Source: Chryseosolibacter histidinae | GTDB lineage: Bacteria > Bacteroidota > Bacteroidia > Cytophagales > Cyclobacteriaceae | NCBI RefSeq assembly: GCF_018598225.1 | Contig: NZ_JAHESF010000032.1 | Location: forward strand, 1-64,000 | Direction: 5' to 3' | Length of the DNA: 64,000 nucleotides | Part shown: positions 1-8,598 of the stretch, one piece after another | How positions within the stretch are numbered: position 1 is the stretch's first letter | Layout: each line of letters opens with the position of its first letter | Translations under genes and position numbers: made by a program | Notes under the pieces: model-generated | Database searches by the model: none | Seen by the model: only the letters and a program-made list of their open reading frames with translations | Told to the model about the DNA's origin: nothing

Positions 1-1360
1 TATGAGACTTATTAATAGGAACCAGCTTATTGTTGACCTTCGCGCCGATGCATTTAGAGCCCACCTGGGTGTGGATCTCGAAGGCAAAATCCAGCGCTGT
101 GGCGCCGTAGGGCAGCGTCTTCAATTCACCTTTGGGCGTGAACACAAAAACCTCATCGCTGAAAAGATTGCCCCGGAAGTCGTCTACAAAATCGAGGGCC
201 GAGTGATTGTTCTGTTCCAGCAGGTCTCTCACGCGGGCGAGCCATTTTTCAAGGTTCGATTCTGCCGTGGTATTGGTGTCTTTATACTTCCAGTGGGCGG
301 CGTAGCCTTTTTCGGCGATCTCATCCATTCTTTTGGTACGGATCTGCACCTCCACCCACTGCCCGTTCTTGGCCATCACCGTAGTGTGAAGCGACTCATA
401 ACCGTTGGCCTTGGGTGTACTGATCCAGTCGCGCAGGCGGTCAGGATTGGGTGTGTAATAGTCGGTAACGATGGAGTACACCTGCCAGCAAAGGGCTTTC
501 TCCTGCTCCAGCGGCGTATCCAGTATGATGCGGATGGCAAACAGGTCGAACACCTCCTCAAAAGGGATGTTCTGCTTGCGCATTTTATTCCAGATGGAGT
601 GAATGGATTTAGGGCGCCCTTTGATCTCGTACCGGATCTTGAGGGTATCGAGTTCATCCTTGATGGGCACCATGAACTGCTTGATGAACTTGTTGCGGAC
701 AGTTTTGGTAGCATCGATCTTCTGAACGATCGATTCGTAAATGGGCCGGTCTGTAAAACGCAGGTACAGATCTTCCAGCTCCGTTTTCATGGCATTCAGA
801 CCAAGCCTGTGCGCCAGAGGGGCATAGAGGTAGATGGTCTCGGAAGCCACCTTCAGCTGCTTGTTGCGCGGCATGCTGTCTAAGGTGCGCATGTTGTGAA
901 GCCTGTCGGCGAGCTTGATGAGGATCACCCGTACATCCTCAGACAGGGTGAAGAGCATCTTACGGAAATTTTCCGCCTGCTGGGAGGTTCCGTACTCGAA
1001 CACACCGCGGATCTTGGTGAGGCCGTCTATGATGCGTGCTATTTTTTTCCCGAACATCCGTTCGATATCCACCAGCTCGATGTCGGTGTCTTCGACCACA
1101 TCATGCATGAGGGCGGCGATAATGGATGTTGTCCCCAGCCCGATCTCTTCGGTACAGATCTCAGCAACAGCCAGGGGGTGGAATATAAAGGGCTCTCCTG
1201 ATTTTCTGCGCATGTCCTTATGCGCCTCAAGGGCCATGGTAAAAGCTTTCTTGATGAGTTTCGCATCGCCTTCCTTTAATATAGGCTTGGCTTTCCTGAG
1301 CAACCTCCTGTATCTGTTTATGATCTCTTTTTTCTCCTGCTCGGCATCTATTACCATCAT
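1..1360 (-). CDS. rel: Bifunctional (p)ppGpp synthetase/hydrolase, RelA/SpoT family (3' end outside window)
   Basis: Makes and degrades the alarmone (p)ppGpp in the stringent response. The minus-strand frame opens at ATG 1360 and runs off the left edge, leaving about 453 N-terminal residues; the C-terminal part after TGS is missing. Visible in order: HD hydrolase domain with RRKSGEP, H61, the MHDVVED motif (H86, D87) and ADRLHNMRT; synthetase domain with GRPK (about 248-251), RLRD (308-311), YESLHTT and EVQIRTKRMDEIAE followed by AAHWKYK; TGS domain from about residue 402. The HD motif is intact, so hydrolase activity is expected. RLRD stands where bifunctional enzymes usually have RxKD, a conservative change that keeps the positive charge typical of bifunctional rather than synthetase-only RelA. 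Divergent from the tRNA-Leu/tig unit. Confidence 0.95.
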   Translation of the reverse strand, partial: MMVIDAEQEKKEIINRYRRLLRKAKPILKEGDAKLIKKAFTMALEAHKDMRRKSGEPFIFHPLAVAEICTEEIGLGTTSIIAALMHDVVEDTDIELVDIERMFGKKIARIIDGLTKIRGVFEYGTSQQAENFRKMLFTLSEDVRVILIKLADRLHNMRTLDSMPRNKQLKVASETIYLYAPLAHRLGLNAMKTELEDLYLRFTDRPIYESIVQKIDATKTVRNKFIKQFMVPIKDELDTLKIRYEIKGRPKSIHSIWNKMRKQNIPFEEVFDLFAIRIILDTPLEQEKALCWQVYSIVTDYYTPNPDRLRDWISTPKANGYESLHTTVMAKNGQWVEVQIRTKRMDEIAEKGYAAHWKYKDTNTTAESNLEKWLARVRDLLEQNNHSALDFVDDFRGNLFSDEVFVFTPKGELKTLPYGATALDFAFEIHTQVGSKCIGAKVNNKLVPINKSH

Positions 1361-1510
1361 CTGACCACTGAATTTTTAGCCTTTTCCAGCCTCATTATCT
1401 TAAATAACAGACGCCGGGAAGGAATATTTAACCTTAAGTTAATGACTTAAAATTGTTTAAACTCCAATACTTAAACAATGGGAAACAATTCTTTAATTCC
1501 GAATTATCTC

Positions 1511-1518
1511 TAAATTTG
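1511..1518 (+). promoter_or_regulatory. Candidate -7 box TAAATTTG upstream of tRNA-Leu
   Basis: Matches the Bacteroidota -7 consensus TAnnTTTG exactly and points toward tRNA-Leu, which starts about 140 nt downstream. No good -33 TTG/TTTG is visible at 19-21 nt; TTTA lies near there. The roughly 300 nt between rel and the tRNA hold no gene. Between this box and the tRNA is a small CCGCC-TAT-GGCGG hairpin (1534-1546). Confidence 0.4.
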
Positions 1519-1660
1519 CGCTCCTTTTTTGCTCCGCCTATGGCGGGAAAGCCCCCACAGACGCCTGGGGTGCAAGCGTACATAAACAAAAGCCGCTCGA
1601 GGCTGCTGGCCTGGCAAACTATCTGCCGGGTCTTTGGCGCAGGCAGACAAGGTTTTACAG

Positions 1661-1742
1661 CCGGATGTGGCGTAATTGGTAGCCGCGCCAGACTTAGGAT
1701 CTGGTGCCGCAAGGCGTGGGGGTTCGAGTCCCTCCATCCGGA
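1661..1742 (+). tRNA. tRNA-Leu (anticodon UAG)
   Basis: Cloverleaf read by eye. The 7-bp acceptor stem is CCGGATG/CATCCGG; the D-arm contains TTGGTA; the anticodon stem is CCAGA/TCTGG with loop CTTAGGA, giving anticodon TAG. A long class II variable arm (TGCCGCAAGGCG) fits leucine. The T-arm is GGGGG-TTCGAGT-CCCTC. Length is 82 nt including the discriminator A. The 3' CCA is not encoded (the sequence reads ACAA). Trigger factor follows about 80 nt downstream on the same strand. Confidence 0.95.
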
Positions 1743-1821
1743 CAAAATGAACCCTCGGTACTGAATTTTTCAACGGTATTGAGGGTTCTCAATTTATTCT
1801 GCAACACAAACGTTTTAAGCT

Positions 1822-3168
1822 TTGGAAATAACACTCGACAAAAAAAGCACCACCGAAGGTCTTATTAAAATTAGACTAACTGAGGGGGATTATCAACCTC
1901 ACGTTGAAGAAAAAGTTAAGGATTATGCCCGAAAAGCTAATATCAAAGGTTTCCGGGCAGGCAAGGTGCCGTCAGGCGTCATTAAAAAAATGTTTGGCAA
2001 ATCCATTCTCGTAGATGAGATCAACCATCTGCTTTCTCACAAACTTTCAGACTATATCAAGGAGAACAACCTGAAGATCCTCGGTGAGCCGCTTCCCGAC
2101 CAGGAAAAGGCTATGGGCATCGACTGGGACAGCCAGAAGGACTTCGAGTTCGAATACCAGATCGGCATGGTTGAAGATTTCAGCTACGACCTCTCATCAA
2201 AAGTGAAAGTGAAAGCTTACCGCATCGAATCAGATAAGAAGGTTATTGACGAGACCCTGGCCGACCTGAAGAAACGTTTCGGTAAAGTGAGCTATCCTGA
2301 GACCAGCGCTGCAGAAGACAATCTCTTTGGCGAGCTGCGGGGTGAAGATGGCACCGTGAAACGCGAGCATGCTTTCATCGCCGTTGAAAAGGTTGATAAA
2401 AAAGAGCAGAAGAAATTTATCGGCATCAAGAAGGACGATGAAATAGAATTCGAGATCAACAAAGCATTCACTGACGCCGACCAGATCGCCCAGGTGCTTG
2501 GCATCTCCGAGGAAGAAGCGAAAAACGAAAAGGGAAAATACGTTCTCAAAGTAGCCACCATCAGCCGCACCGAGCCTGCGGAGATCAACCAGGAGCTGTT
2601 TGACAGGGTGTTCGGAAAAGACGTTGTGAAGACCGAAGAGGAATTCATGAACAAGATCCGTGAAACGATCGCCGAAAACTACAAACGTGAGACCGATCAT
2701 TTCCTCGAGCACTATATCGAAGATTATTTCCTCGACAACACCAAGATCAATCTGCCCGACGGGTTCCTCAAGACCTGGCTCAAGGCTACCAGCAAAGGTG
2801 AAGTGACCGACTCTGTCCTGGACAAGGAATTCTCAGGATACGTGCGCGGACTGAAGTGGGATCTGATCAAAACGAAGATCGCTGACGACAACAAGATCTC
2901 CGTTGAGGCCGAAGAAGTGAAGAACAAGGCTAAAGACCTGATCGTGGCACAGTTCGGAGGCCCTGCCATTGCGCAGCAGCTGGGTGATAAGCTCGATTCC
3001 ATTGCAGACAACTACCTGTCTAATGAGAACGGCCAGAACTTCATGCGCCTGTATAACCAGCTCAAGAACGAGAAGATCGTGCAATACATTAAGGAGCACA
3101 TCACCATCGACGAAAAGAAGGTGAGCGTGGATGAGTTCAAGAAGATCGTGGAAGAGCATAAGCACTGA
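1822..3168 (+). CDS. tig: Trigger factor, ribosome-associated chaperone and peptidyl-prolyl isomerase
   Basis: Binds the ribosomal exit tunnel and helps nascent chains fold. The 448-residue length is normal. The N-terminal ribosome-binding domain has the signature GFRAGKVP (about residues 43-50); the middle is a weak FKBP-like domain as in other Bacteroidota, and the C-terminal helical arm domain is rich in lysine and glutamate. Start choice is forced: the frame begins with TTG at 1822, an in-frame TAA lies at 1816-1818 just two codons upstream, and the next in-frame ATG falls inside the ribosome-binding domain. No Shine-Dalgarno sequence is visible. It precedes clpP and clpX, the usual tig-clpP-clpX order, but a terminator separates it from clpP. 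Confidence 0.93.
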   Translation: MEITLDKKSTTEGLIKIRLTEGDYQPHVEEKVKDYARKANIKGFRAGKVPSGVIKKMFGKSILVDEINHLLSHKLSDYIKENNLKILGEPLPDQEKAMGIDWDSQKDFEFEYQIGMVEDFSYDLSSKVKVKAYRIESDKKVIDETLADLKKRFGKVSYPETSAAEDNLFGELRGEDGTVKREHAFIAVEKVDKKEQKKFIGIKKDDEIEFEINKAFTDADQIAQVLGISEEEAKNEKGKYVLKVATISRTEPAEINQELFDRVFGKDVVKTEEEFMNKIRETIAENYKRETDHFLEHYIEDYFLDNTKINLPDGFLKTWLKATSKGEVTDSVLDKEFSGYVRGLKWDLIKTKIADDNKISVEAEEVKNKAKDLIVAQFGGPAIAQQLGDKLDSIADNYLSNENGQNFMRLYNQLKNEKIVQYIKEHITIDEKKVSVDEFKKIVEEHKH

Positions 3169-3249
3169 TCCGGCAGTGGCAAAAACCCGGTCAGTTTTGT
3201 GCCCTAAAAGGACCGTAGCCGGGAACAATAAAATTTATCAGAATGCGTC

Positions 3250-3283
3250 AATGGTTTTATCCGAGCAGGGTAAAACCATTTTT
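3250..3283 (+). terminator. Intrinsic terminator after tig
   Basis: Inverted repeat ATGGTTTTA (3251-3259) and TAAAACCAT (3271-3279) followed by a T run (3279-3283). It lies 80 nt after the tig stop and before clpP. The remainder of the 240-nt gap contains no recognisable -7 box. Confidence 0.7.
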
Positions 3284-3408
3284 GCTTCAAGCGGGTTTTA
3301 AGGTTGTATTTTAAGCTGAGTATAGCTAAGATTGTTCATCCGTGGAACTTAACCGCAATTAAACTTTCAACCCATATAATTAACCACACAAATCGTAAAT
3401 ATTGTACT

Positions 3409-4092
3409 ATGAACCATAACAACGAATTCAGGAAATATGCTGTCCACCACCTGGGCATGAGCGGCAATACCATTGACAGTTATGCCCACAAGATCGAGAA
3501 CATGACGCAATACGTTATTGAAGAGCGCCCGGGTAATTTCCGCGCCATTGACGTATTTACCCGCCTGATCTCCGACCGCATTATTTTCCTGGGAATGGGC
3601 ATCGATGACCAGATCGCCAACCTGATCACCGCCCAGCTTCTGTTCCTTGAATCGTCAGATCCTAAAAAAGACATCATCATGTATATCAACAGCCCTGGTG
3701 GCTCTGTTTATGCCGGCCTGGGTATTTATGATACCATGCATTATATCAACCCCGATGTGGCCACCATCTGTACCGGTTTAGCCGCTTCCATGGGTGCTGT
3801 GCTGCTGGCGGCCGGTGCCGACAAGAAAAGATCAGGCCTGGTGCACTCCCGCATCATGATCCACCAGCCGATGAGTGGTATGCAGGGCCAGGCTTCCGAC
3901 ATGGAGATCTCGTTAAAACAAACGTTGGAAGTGAAAAAGGATCTTTACAACATCCTGGCAAAACACAGCAACCAGAAATACGAGAAGATCGAAAAAGATG
4001 CCGACCGCGATTACTGGATGCGTGCAGCCGAGGCTAGGGATTATGGCCTGATAGACGAAGTGCTGGAAAGGAAAAAGAGCACAAAAGCCTGA
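3409..4092 (+). CDS. clpP: ATP-dependent Clp protease proteolytic subunit ClpP
   Basis: Serine peptidase that forms the tetradecameric barrel of the Clp protease. With ATG 3409 as start the protein has 227 residues. The frame stays open for another 35 codons upstream to a TTG, but that part (residues such as YFKLSIAKIVHP) does not resemble ClpP, so the ATG was chosen. Catalytic triad by family alignment: Ser127 in GLAASMGA, His152 in MIHQPMSG, Asp201 in DRDYWM. The PGGSV oxyanion-strand motif is at 96-100. clpX, the unfoldase partner, follows 88 nt downstream. Confidence 0.96.
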   Translation: MNHNNEFRKYAVHHLGMSGNTIDSYAHKIENMTQYVIEERPGNFRAIDVFTRLISDRIIFLGMGIDDQIANLITAQLLFLESSDPKKDIIMYINSPGGSVYAGLGIYDTMHYINPDVATICTGLAASMGAVLLAAGADKKRSGLVHSRIMIHQPMSGMQGQASDMEISLKQTLEVKKDLYNILAKHSNQKYEKIEKDADRDYWMRAAEARDYGLIDEVLERKKSTKA

Positions 4093-4106
4093 AAAAATTA
4101 AACACT

Positions 4107-4162
4107 ACCGATGTGCTAAATATTCAGTACCTTTGTGGTCTGACCGGCACATCGGTTTTTTT
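4107..4162 (+). terminator. Terminator between clpP and clpX with a promoter box in its loop
   Basis: Perfect 10-bp inverted repeat ACCGATGTGC (4107-4116) and GCACATCGGT (4147-4156), followed by T-rich sequence to 4162. The loop is 30 nt long and contains TACCTTTG. Readthrough from clpP could fold the hairpin; RNA started inside the loop would lack its left arm. Confidence 0.65.
4128..4135 (+). promoter_or_regulatory. Candidate -7 box TACCTTTG for clpX
   Basis: Exact match to TAnnTTTG, 46 nt before the clpX ATG and inside the loop of the clpP-clpX terminator. No convincing -33 element is visible upstream. Confidence 0.5.
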
Positions 4163-4180
4163 ATTAACTCCCGTCCAATT

Positions 4181-5416
<1,236 letters not shown>

Positions 5417-5422
5417 GAACAG

Positions 5423-5515
5423 AATTTTAGAATATAGAATTTAGCATGTAGGAGTGAATCTTAGCAGTAGCACCTACACATTCTAAATTCTAACTCCTAG
5501 ATTCTAAATTCTTTA
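5423..5515. repeat. Heptad inverted-repeat element A (word ATTCTAA / TAGAATT)
   Basis: Left arm holds AGAATTT, TAGAATA, TAGAATT, TAGCATG; right arm holds ATTCTAA twice, CTCCTAG, ATTCTAA, ATTCTTT. The core pair is TAGAATTTAG-CATG-TAGG against CCTACACATTCTAAATTCTA (5473-5492). It fills the gap between convergent clpX and lpxB, and its right edge includes the lpxB stop codon. Confidence 0.75.
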
Positions 5516-6625
5516 CTCCCGAAGGTATTTTACCATCAGCCTTCCCGTGTTTTCGGAAGCCGAGCCCGTATCGAGCGCCTTGTAAACCGCATCATAATCT
5601 TTGAGGATCGTTGACCGGTAGGTTCCATCCGCAACCAGTGAGCTGAGCTCATTGCCGATCTCTTCTGCGTTCGCTTTGCCTTGGATCAGCTCTTTGATCA
5701 CTTCCTTGTCTGCAATCAGGTTCACCAGCGATATGAAGGGCACCCGGATCAGGCGCTTGGCGATGCTATACGTAAAGGCACTGGTTTTATAAACAACGGC
5801 TTGGGGTACCTTGAACAGGGCTGTTTCCAGCGTGGCTGTGCCCGATGTGACAATGGCTGCCCGCGCATGGAGCAGCAGGTTGTACGTGTCTTCGTACACC
5901 AGCGTCACATTGGGCAAAGCCGAAAGGCTCCCGTAAAAATCCTGGTTAAAGTTATTGATGGCCGCTACCGCGAAATGATATTCAGGAAACCGCCGGGCTA
6001 CGGCTGCCAGAATAGGCACCATGGCCTGTACCTCCTGTCTGCGGCTTCCCGGAAGTAACGCCACCAACGGACCTGCTGACGGCAGGCGGTGCTTCTTCAT
6101 GAATTCAGGGTCGGGAATGTGTGCTTTCACAGCATCCAGCACGGGATTTCCCACATAGTCGACATTCCAATCGAATTTCTTAAAAAAGTCTTTTTCGAAA
6201 GGAAGGATCACGAACATACGGTCTACGTTGGCCTTCAGCTGAAGCGCGCGTTTCTGGCGCCAGGCCCATACCTTGGGCGTAATGTAATAGAACACCCTGA
6301 TGCCATTGTTCCTGGCAAAGGTGGCGATGCGCCTGTTAAAGCCCGCATAATCAATGAGGATGACCACATCCGGCTTGTAGCTGAGGATATCGGCCTTGCA
6401 CTTTTTGATATACCCGGTAATGGTCCCGATATTCTTCAGCACTTCCACAAAGCCCATAAAGGCCATATCGGAATAATGCACGGCGAGGTCCATGCCGGCT
6501 GCCTTCATGTTTTCCCCACCAAATCCCCTGAATATTGCCTCTGTATCGTGCTTTTTGATGGCATTGATAAGATTTCCTCCATGAAGATCGCCCGAACGCT
6601 CTCCGGCTACTAAATAATATCGCAT
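5513..6625 (-). CDS. lpxB: Lipid-A-disaccharide synthase LpxB
   Basis: GT19 glycosyltransferase that joins UDP-2,3-diacylglucosamine and lipid X to form the lipid A disaccharide at the inner face of the inner membrane. The 370-residue length is usual. Seen: N-terminal YYLVAGERSGDLHGG, FRGFGGENMKAAGMD, GFVEVLKNIG, YAGFNRRIA, the YYITPKVWAWRQKR motif, LPGSRRQEV, and the donor-site region VTSGTATLETAL with PQAVVYKTS. Follows queD on the same strand with a 15-nt gap, so the two are probably cotranscribed although functionally unrelated. Confidence 0.96.
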   Translation of the reverse strand: MRYYLVAGERSGDLHGGNLINAIKKHDTEAIFRGFGGENMKAAGMDLAVHYSDMAFMGFVEVLKNIGTITGYIKKCKADILSYKPDVVILIDYAGFNRRIATFARNNGIRVFYYITPKVWAWRQKRALQLKANVDRMFVILPFEKDFFKKFDWNVDYVGNPVLDAVKAHIPDPEFMKKHRLPSAGPLVALLPGSRRQEVQAMVPILAAVARRFPEYHFAVAAINNFNQDFYGSLSALPNVTLVYEDTYNLLLHARAAIVTSGTATLETALFKVPQAVVYKTSAFTYSIAKRLIRVPFISLVNLIADKEVIKELIQGKANAEEIGNELSSLVADGTYRSTILKDYDAVYKALDTGSASENTGRLMVKYLRE

Positions 6626-6640
6626 CAGCGTTTTTTAAGT

Positions 6641-7069
6641 CTATTGAAGCGGTTCACCAAAATATTCTACGTAGTTGCGGGGCGTCTCATAAAGGCGGAT
6701 GCAGTGGAGCTTTCCAAACGCGGTGATCGCCGGAAGGTTCCGGTCCAGGATCTTCCAGATCTCGATGGCGAGGTTCTCGCAGCTGGCAAGCTTGCCTTTC
6801 ATAAAGTCAACATCCATGTTCAGGTTCTTATGGTCAAGCTTGTCTGTCACCTCGTTCCTGATCAGTGTGCTAAGCTTTTTAAGATCCACCACAAATCCGG
6901 TGTCAGGGTCCGGCAATCCTTTAACGGTGACGATCAGATCGAAGTTGTGGCCGTGCCAGTTCTCGTTGGCGCAGGGCCCGAAAACTTCGGTATTCTTCTC
7001 TTTTGTCCAGGCCGGATTATAGAGCTTGTGGGCAGCGTTGAAGTGTTCTTTGCGGGAGACGTAGAGCAT
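6641..7069 (-). CDS. queD: 6-carboxy-5,6,7,8-tetrahydropterin synthase QueD
   Basis: Converts dihydroneopterin triphosphate to 6-carboxytetrahydropterin in queuosine (7-deazaguanine) biosynthesis; QueE for the next step is encoded at 21.0-21.6 kb. Start ATG 7069 gives 142 residues beginning MLYVSRKEHF. A second in-frame ATG at 7090 overlaps the likely -7 box and adds only seven residues, so it was not used. Zinc ligands His14 (FNAAH), His39 and His41 (WHGH) and the catalytic Cys33 (GPCANENWHG) are present. A 6-pyruvoyl-tetrahydropterin synthase role is less likely in a bacterium with QueE. Confidence 0.93.
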   Translation of the reverse strand: MLYVSRKEHFNAAHKLYNPAWTKEKNTEVFGPCANENWHGHNFDLIVTVKGLPDPDTGFVVDLKKLSTLIRNEVTDKLDHKNLNMDVDFMKGKLASCENLAIEIWKILDRNLPAITAFGKLHCIRLYETPRNYVEYFGEPLQ

Positions 7070-7087
7070 AATTTCTCTCAATATCCG

Positions 7088-7095
7088 CAAATATA
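7088..7095 (-). promoter_or_regulatory. Candidate -7 box TATATTTG for queD-lpxB
   Basis: Minus-strand TATATTTG matches TAnnTTTG and lies 19 nt before the preferred queD ATG, predicting a very short 5' leader. Confidence 0.45.
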
Positions 7096-7103
7096 TAAAA
7101 CAG

Positions 7104-7130
7104 AAAGGCTACCCGCGTTGGGTAGCCTTT
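7104..7130 (-). terminator. Terminator after first susD
   Basis: 11-bp perfect inverted repeat AAAGGCTACCC / GGGTAGCCTTT with a 5-nt loop, followed on the minus strand by CTGTTTTATA. It lies 25 nt past the stop of the SusD-like gene. The stem is almost the same as that at 12094-12119. Confidence 0.7.
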
Positions 7131-7154
7131 CAAGCTTATAAGCGATCTCTTTTA

Positions 7155-8588
7155 TTAGAATTTATCCCAGAAGAGCTTCACATCGGGTGAATCTGTACCA
7201 CCCAGTTTTGCTACGGCTGCTTCATAAGGAGCGGTGTTCACGGTTCCTTCGCTGGGAGGATAGATCATACGTACAGGGATCTTCAGCGAAGCGAGCGGAG
7301 GGGTCAACGCCGGAGCATCCAGCCTTCTCCATTCTACCCATGCCTCCCAGCCTCTGTTGTTGAGGGCAATCCACTTTTGTTTGCCGATCTTCTCTTTGTA
7401 AGTAGCACCAGAAGCGGCATTTGCATAATCTACGCCGGGCTGAGCCAGGTAAGTAGTGGCATCACCTGCTGTACCACCCCAATAGGTAATGGAGGCAGTA
7501 ACTGCAGCATTGTAATGTGCTTGCGCAGTTCCGCCTACAGCATAGCCTCTTTCAACGGCTTCTGCCAGGTTAAACTCCACTTCTGAATAATCCATCAGTA
7601 ACGCTTCAAATGTAGGGTCAGTGATTTTAGCACTGGGTTTAGAGAAGTTTGCAAAAGTATTGGGATAACCATACTGACCACCGACGTACACACCTCCTAC
7701 TGTTGTAAAGTAGAAAGGTCTTCTCGGATCGTTCAGTGTGTTCATTGCATCCACAATGGTGTTTGCAACCACAAAGTCTTCGCGTGAAGTGAAGATCGGG
7801 TTGGTGTTAGCCGATATCGGGTTGTTGTTCGGCGATGCAGCGATATAAGGGAAACGAGCGTTCTCTGTATTGGCAGAGAGTACCCCAGCTGTTGCAGCAG
7901 CTTCGGCCATAGTCTTGGCTTTGCTATTGTCAACATCTGCGATGGTCAGGGCCATCTTCAGCTTCAGTGAGTTACCGAATTTCTTCCACTTGGCTACGTC
8001 ACCGCCGTAAATAAGGTCGGCTGTTCCCAGGCTTGAGCCGCTGGTCAGCAGACCGAGAGATGTATCCAGGCGCGTGATCAGGTCAGTATAGATCGTTTGA
8101 GCGTCTTCGTACTCAGGAAGCAGGTTTTCAGGATCCAGCGCCTTTGAATACGGTACACCACCGAAAGTTTTCACAAGAACGTCCCATGAGTATACTTCCA
8201 TGATGCCGATCAATCCCAGCTGGTTGTTCTTTACAGCCGGATCAAGCGTTGCATCAAGGTCGATGAGGCGCCTTGCTTCTTTCAGGTCAGACAGCACGTC
8301 ACGATAGACGGCGTTCCACAGGTTTTGTGAATATAGGCGGCTGGTCATGCTGTAACGAGGCTCATCCAGATAGGTGGTTGTAGCCCATTGCTGAACGAAC
8401 ATGCGATAGTTGTTGCTGTTCACGTTCGGCGTGGTCAGAATATCGGTAAGACCTTTCAGCGCATTGGTAAACAATGTGCGCGGAGGTATTGACGATGCTT
8501 TTTTCTGATCGACATTGTAGTCATCGAGGCTGTCGACGCAGGCGGTCAGCAGCACGATGGGGAGAAGTAACATTAATATTTTTTTCAT
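7155..8588 (-). CDS. SusD/RagB-like outer-membrane nutrient-binding lipoprotein
   Basis: Surface lipoprotein expected to cap the neighbouring SusC-type transporter and capture its ligand. 477 residues; signal peptide with lipobox LTAC, lipidated at Cys17, followed by VDSLDDYN. The helical TPR-like SusD fold region includes the WNAVYRDVLSDLKEARRL and KFGNSLKLKMALTIAD stretches typical of the family (SusD-like_2 type). It starts 10 nt after the SusC gene stop, so the two form one operon. No glycoside hydrolase or peptidase is next to the pair, so the substrate cannot be named. Confidence 0.92.
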   Translation of the reverse strand: MKKILMLLLPIVLLTACVDSLDDYNVDQKKASSIPPRTLFTNALKGLTDILTTPNVNSNNYRMFVQQWATTTYLDEPRYSMTSRLYSQNLWNAVYRDVLSDLKEARRLIDLDATLDPAVKNNQLGLIGIMEVYSWDVLVKTFGGVPYSKALDPENLLPEYEDAQTIYTDLITRLDTSLGLLTSGSSLGTADLIYGGDVAKWKKFGNSLKLKMALTIADVDNSKAKTMAEAAATAGVLSANTENARFPYIAASPNNNPISANTNPIFTSREDFVVANTIVDAMNTLNDPRRPFYFTTVGGVYVGGQYGYPNTFANFSKPSAKITDPTFEALLMDYSEVEFNLAEAVERGYAVGGTAQAHYNAAVTASITYWGGTAGDATTYLAQPGVDYANAASGATYKEKIGKQKWIALNNRGWEAWVEWRRLDAPALTPPLASLKIPVRMIYPPSEGTVNTAPYEAAVAKLGGTDSPDVKLFWDKF

Positions 8589-8598
8589 AGCTGTAATT

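Noticed and set aside
2-883. 293-codon plus-strand open frame
   Set aside because: Lies antisense to rel, which has all stringent-response motifs on the minus strand.
1453-1764. Plus-strand open frame across the tRNA-Leu
   Set aside because: Overlaps the tRNA completely and has no coding signs; the matching minus-strand frames are the same artefact.
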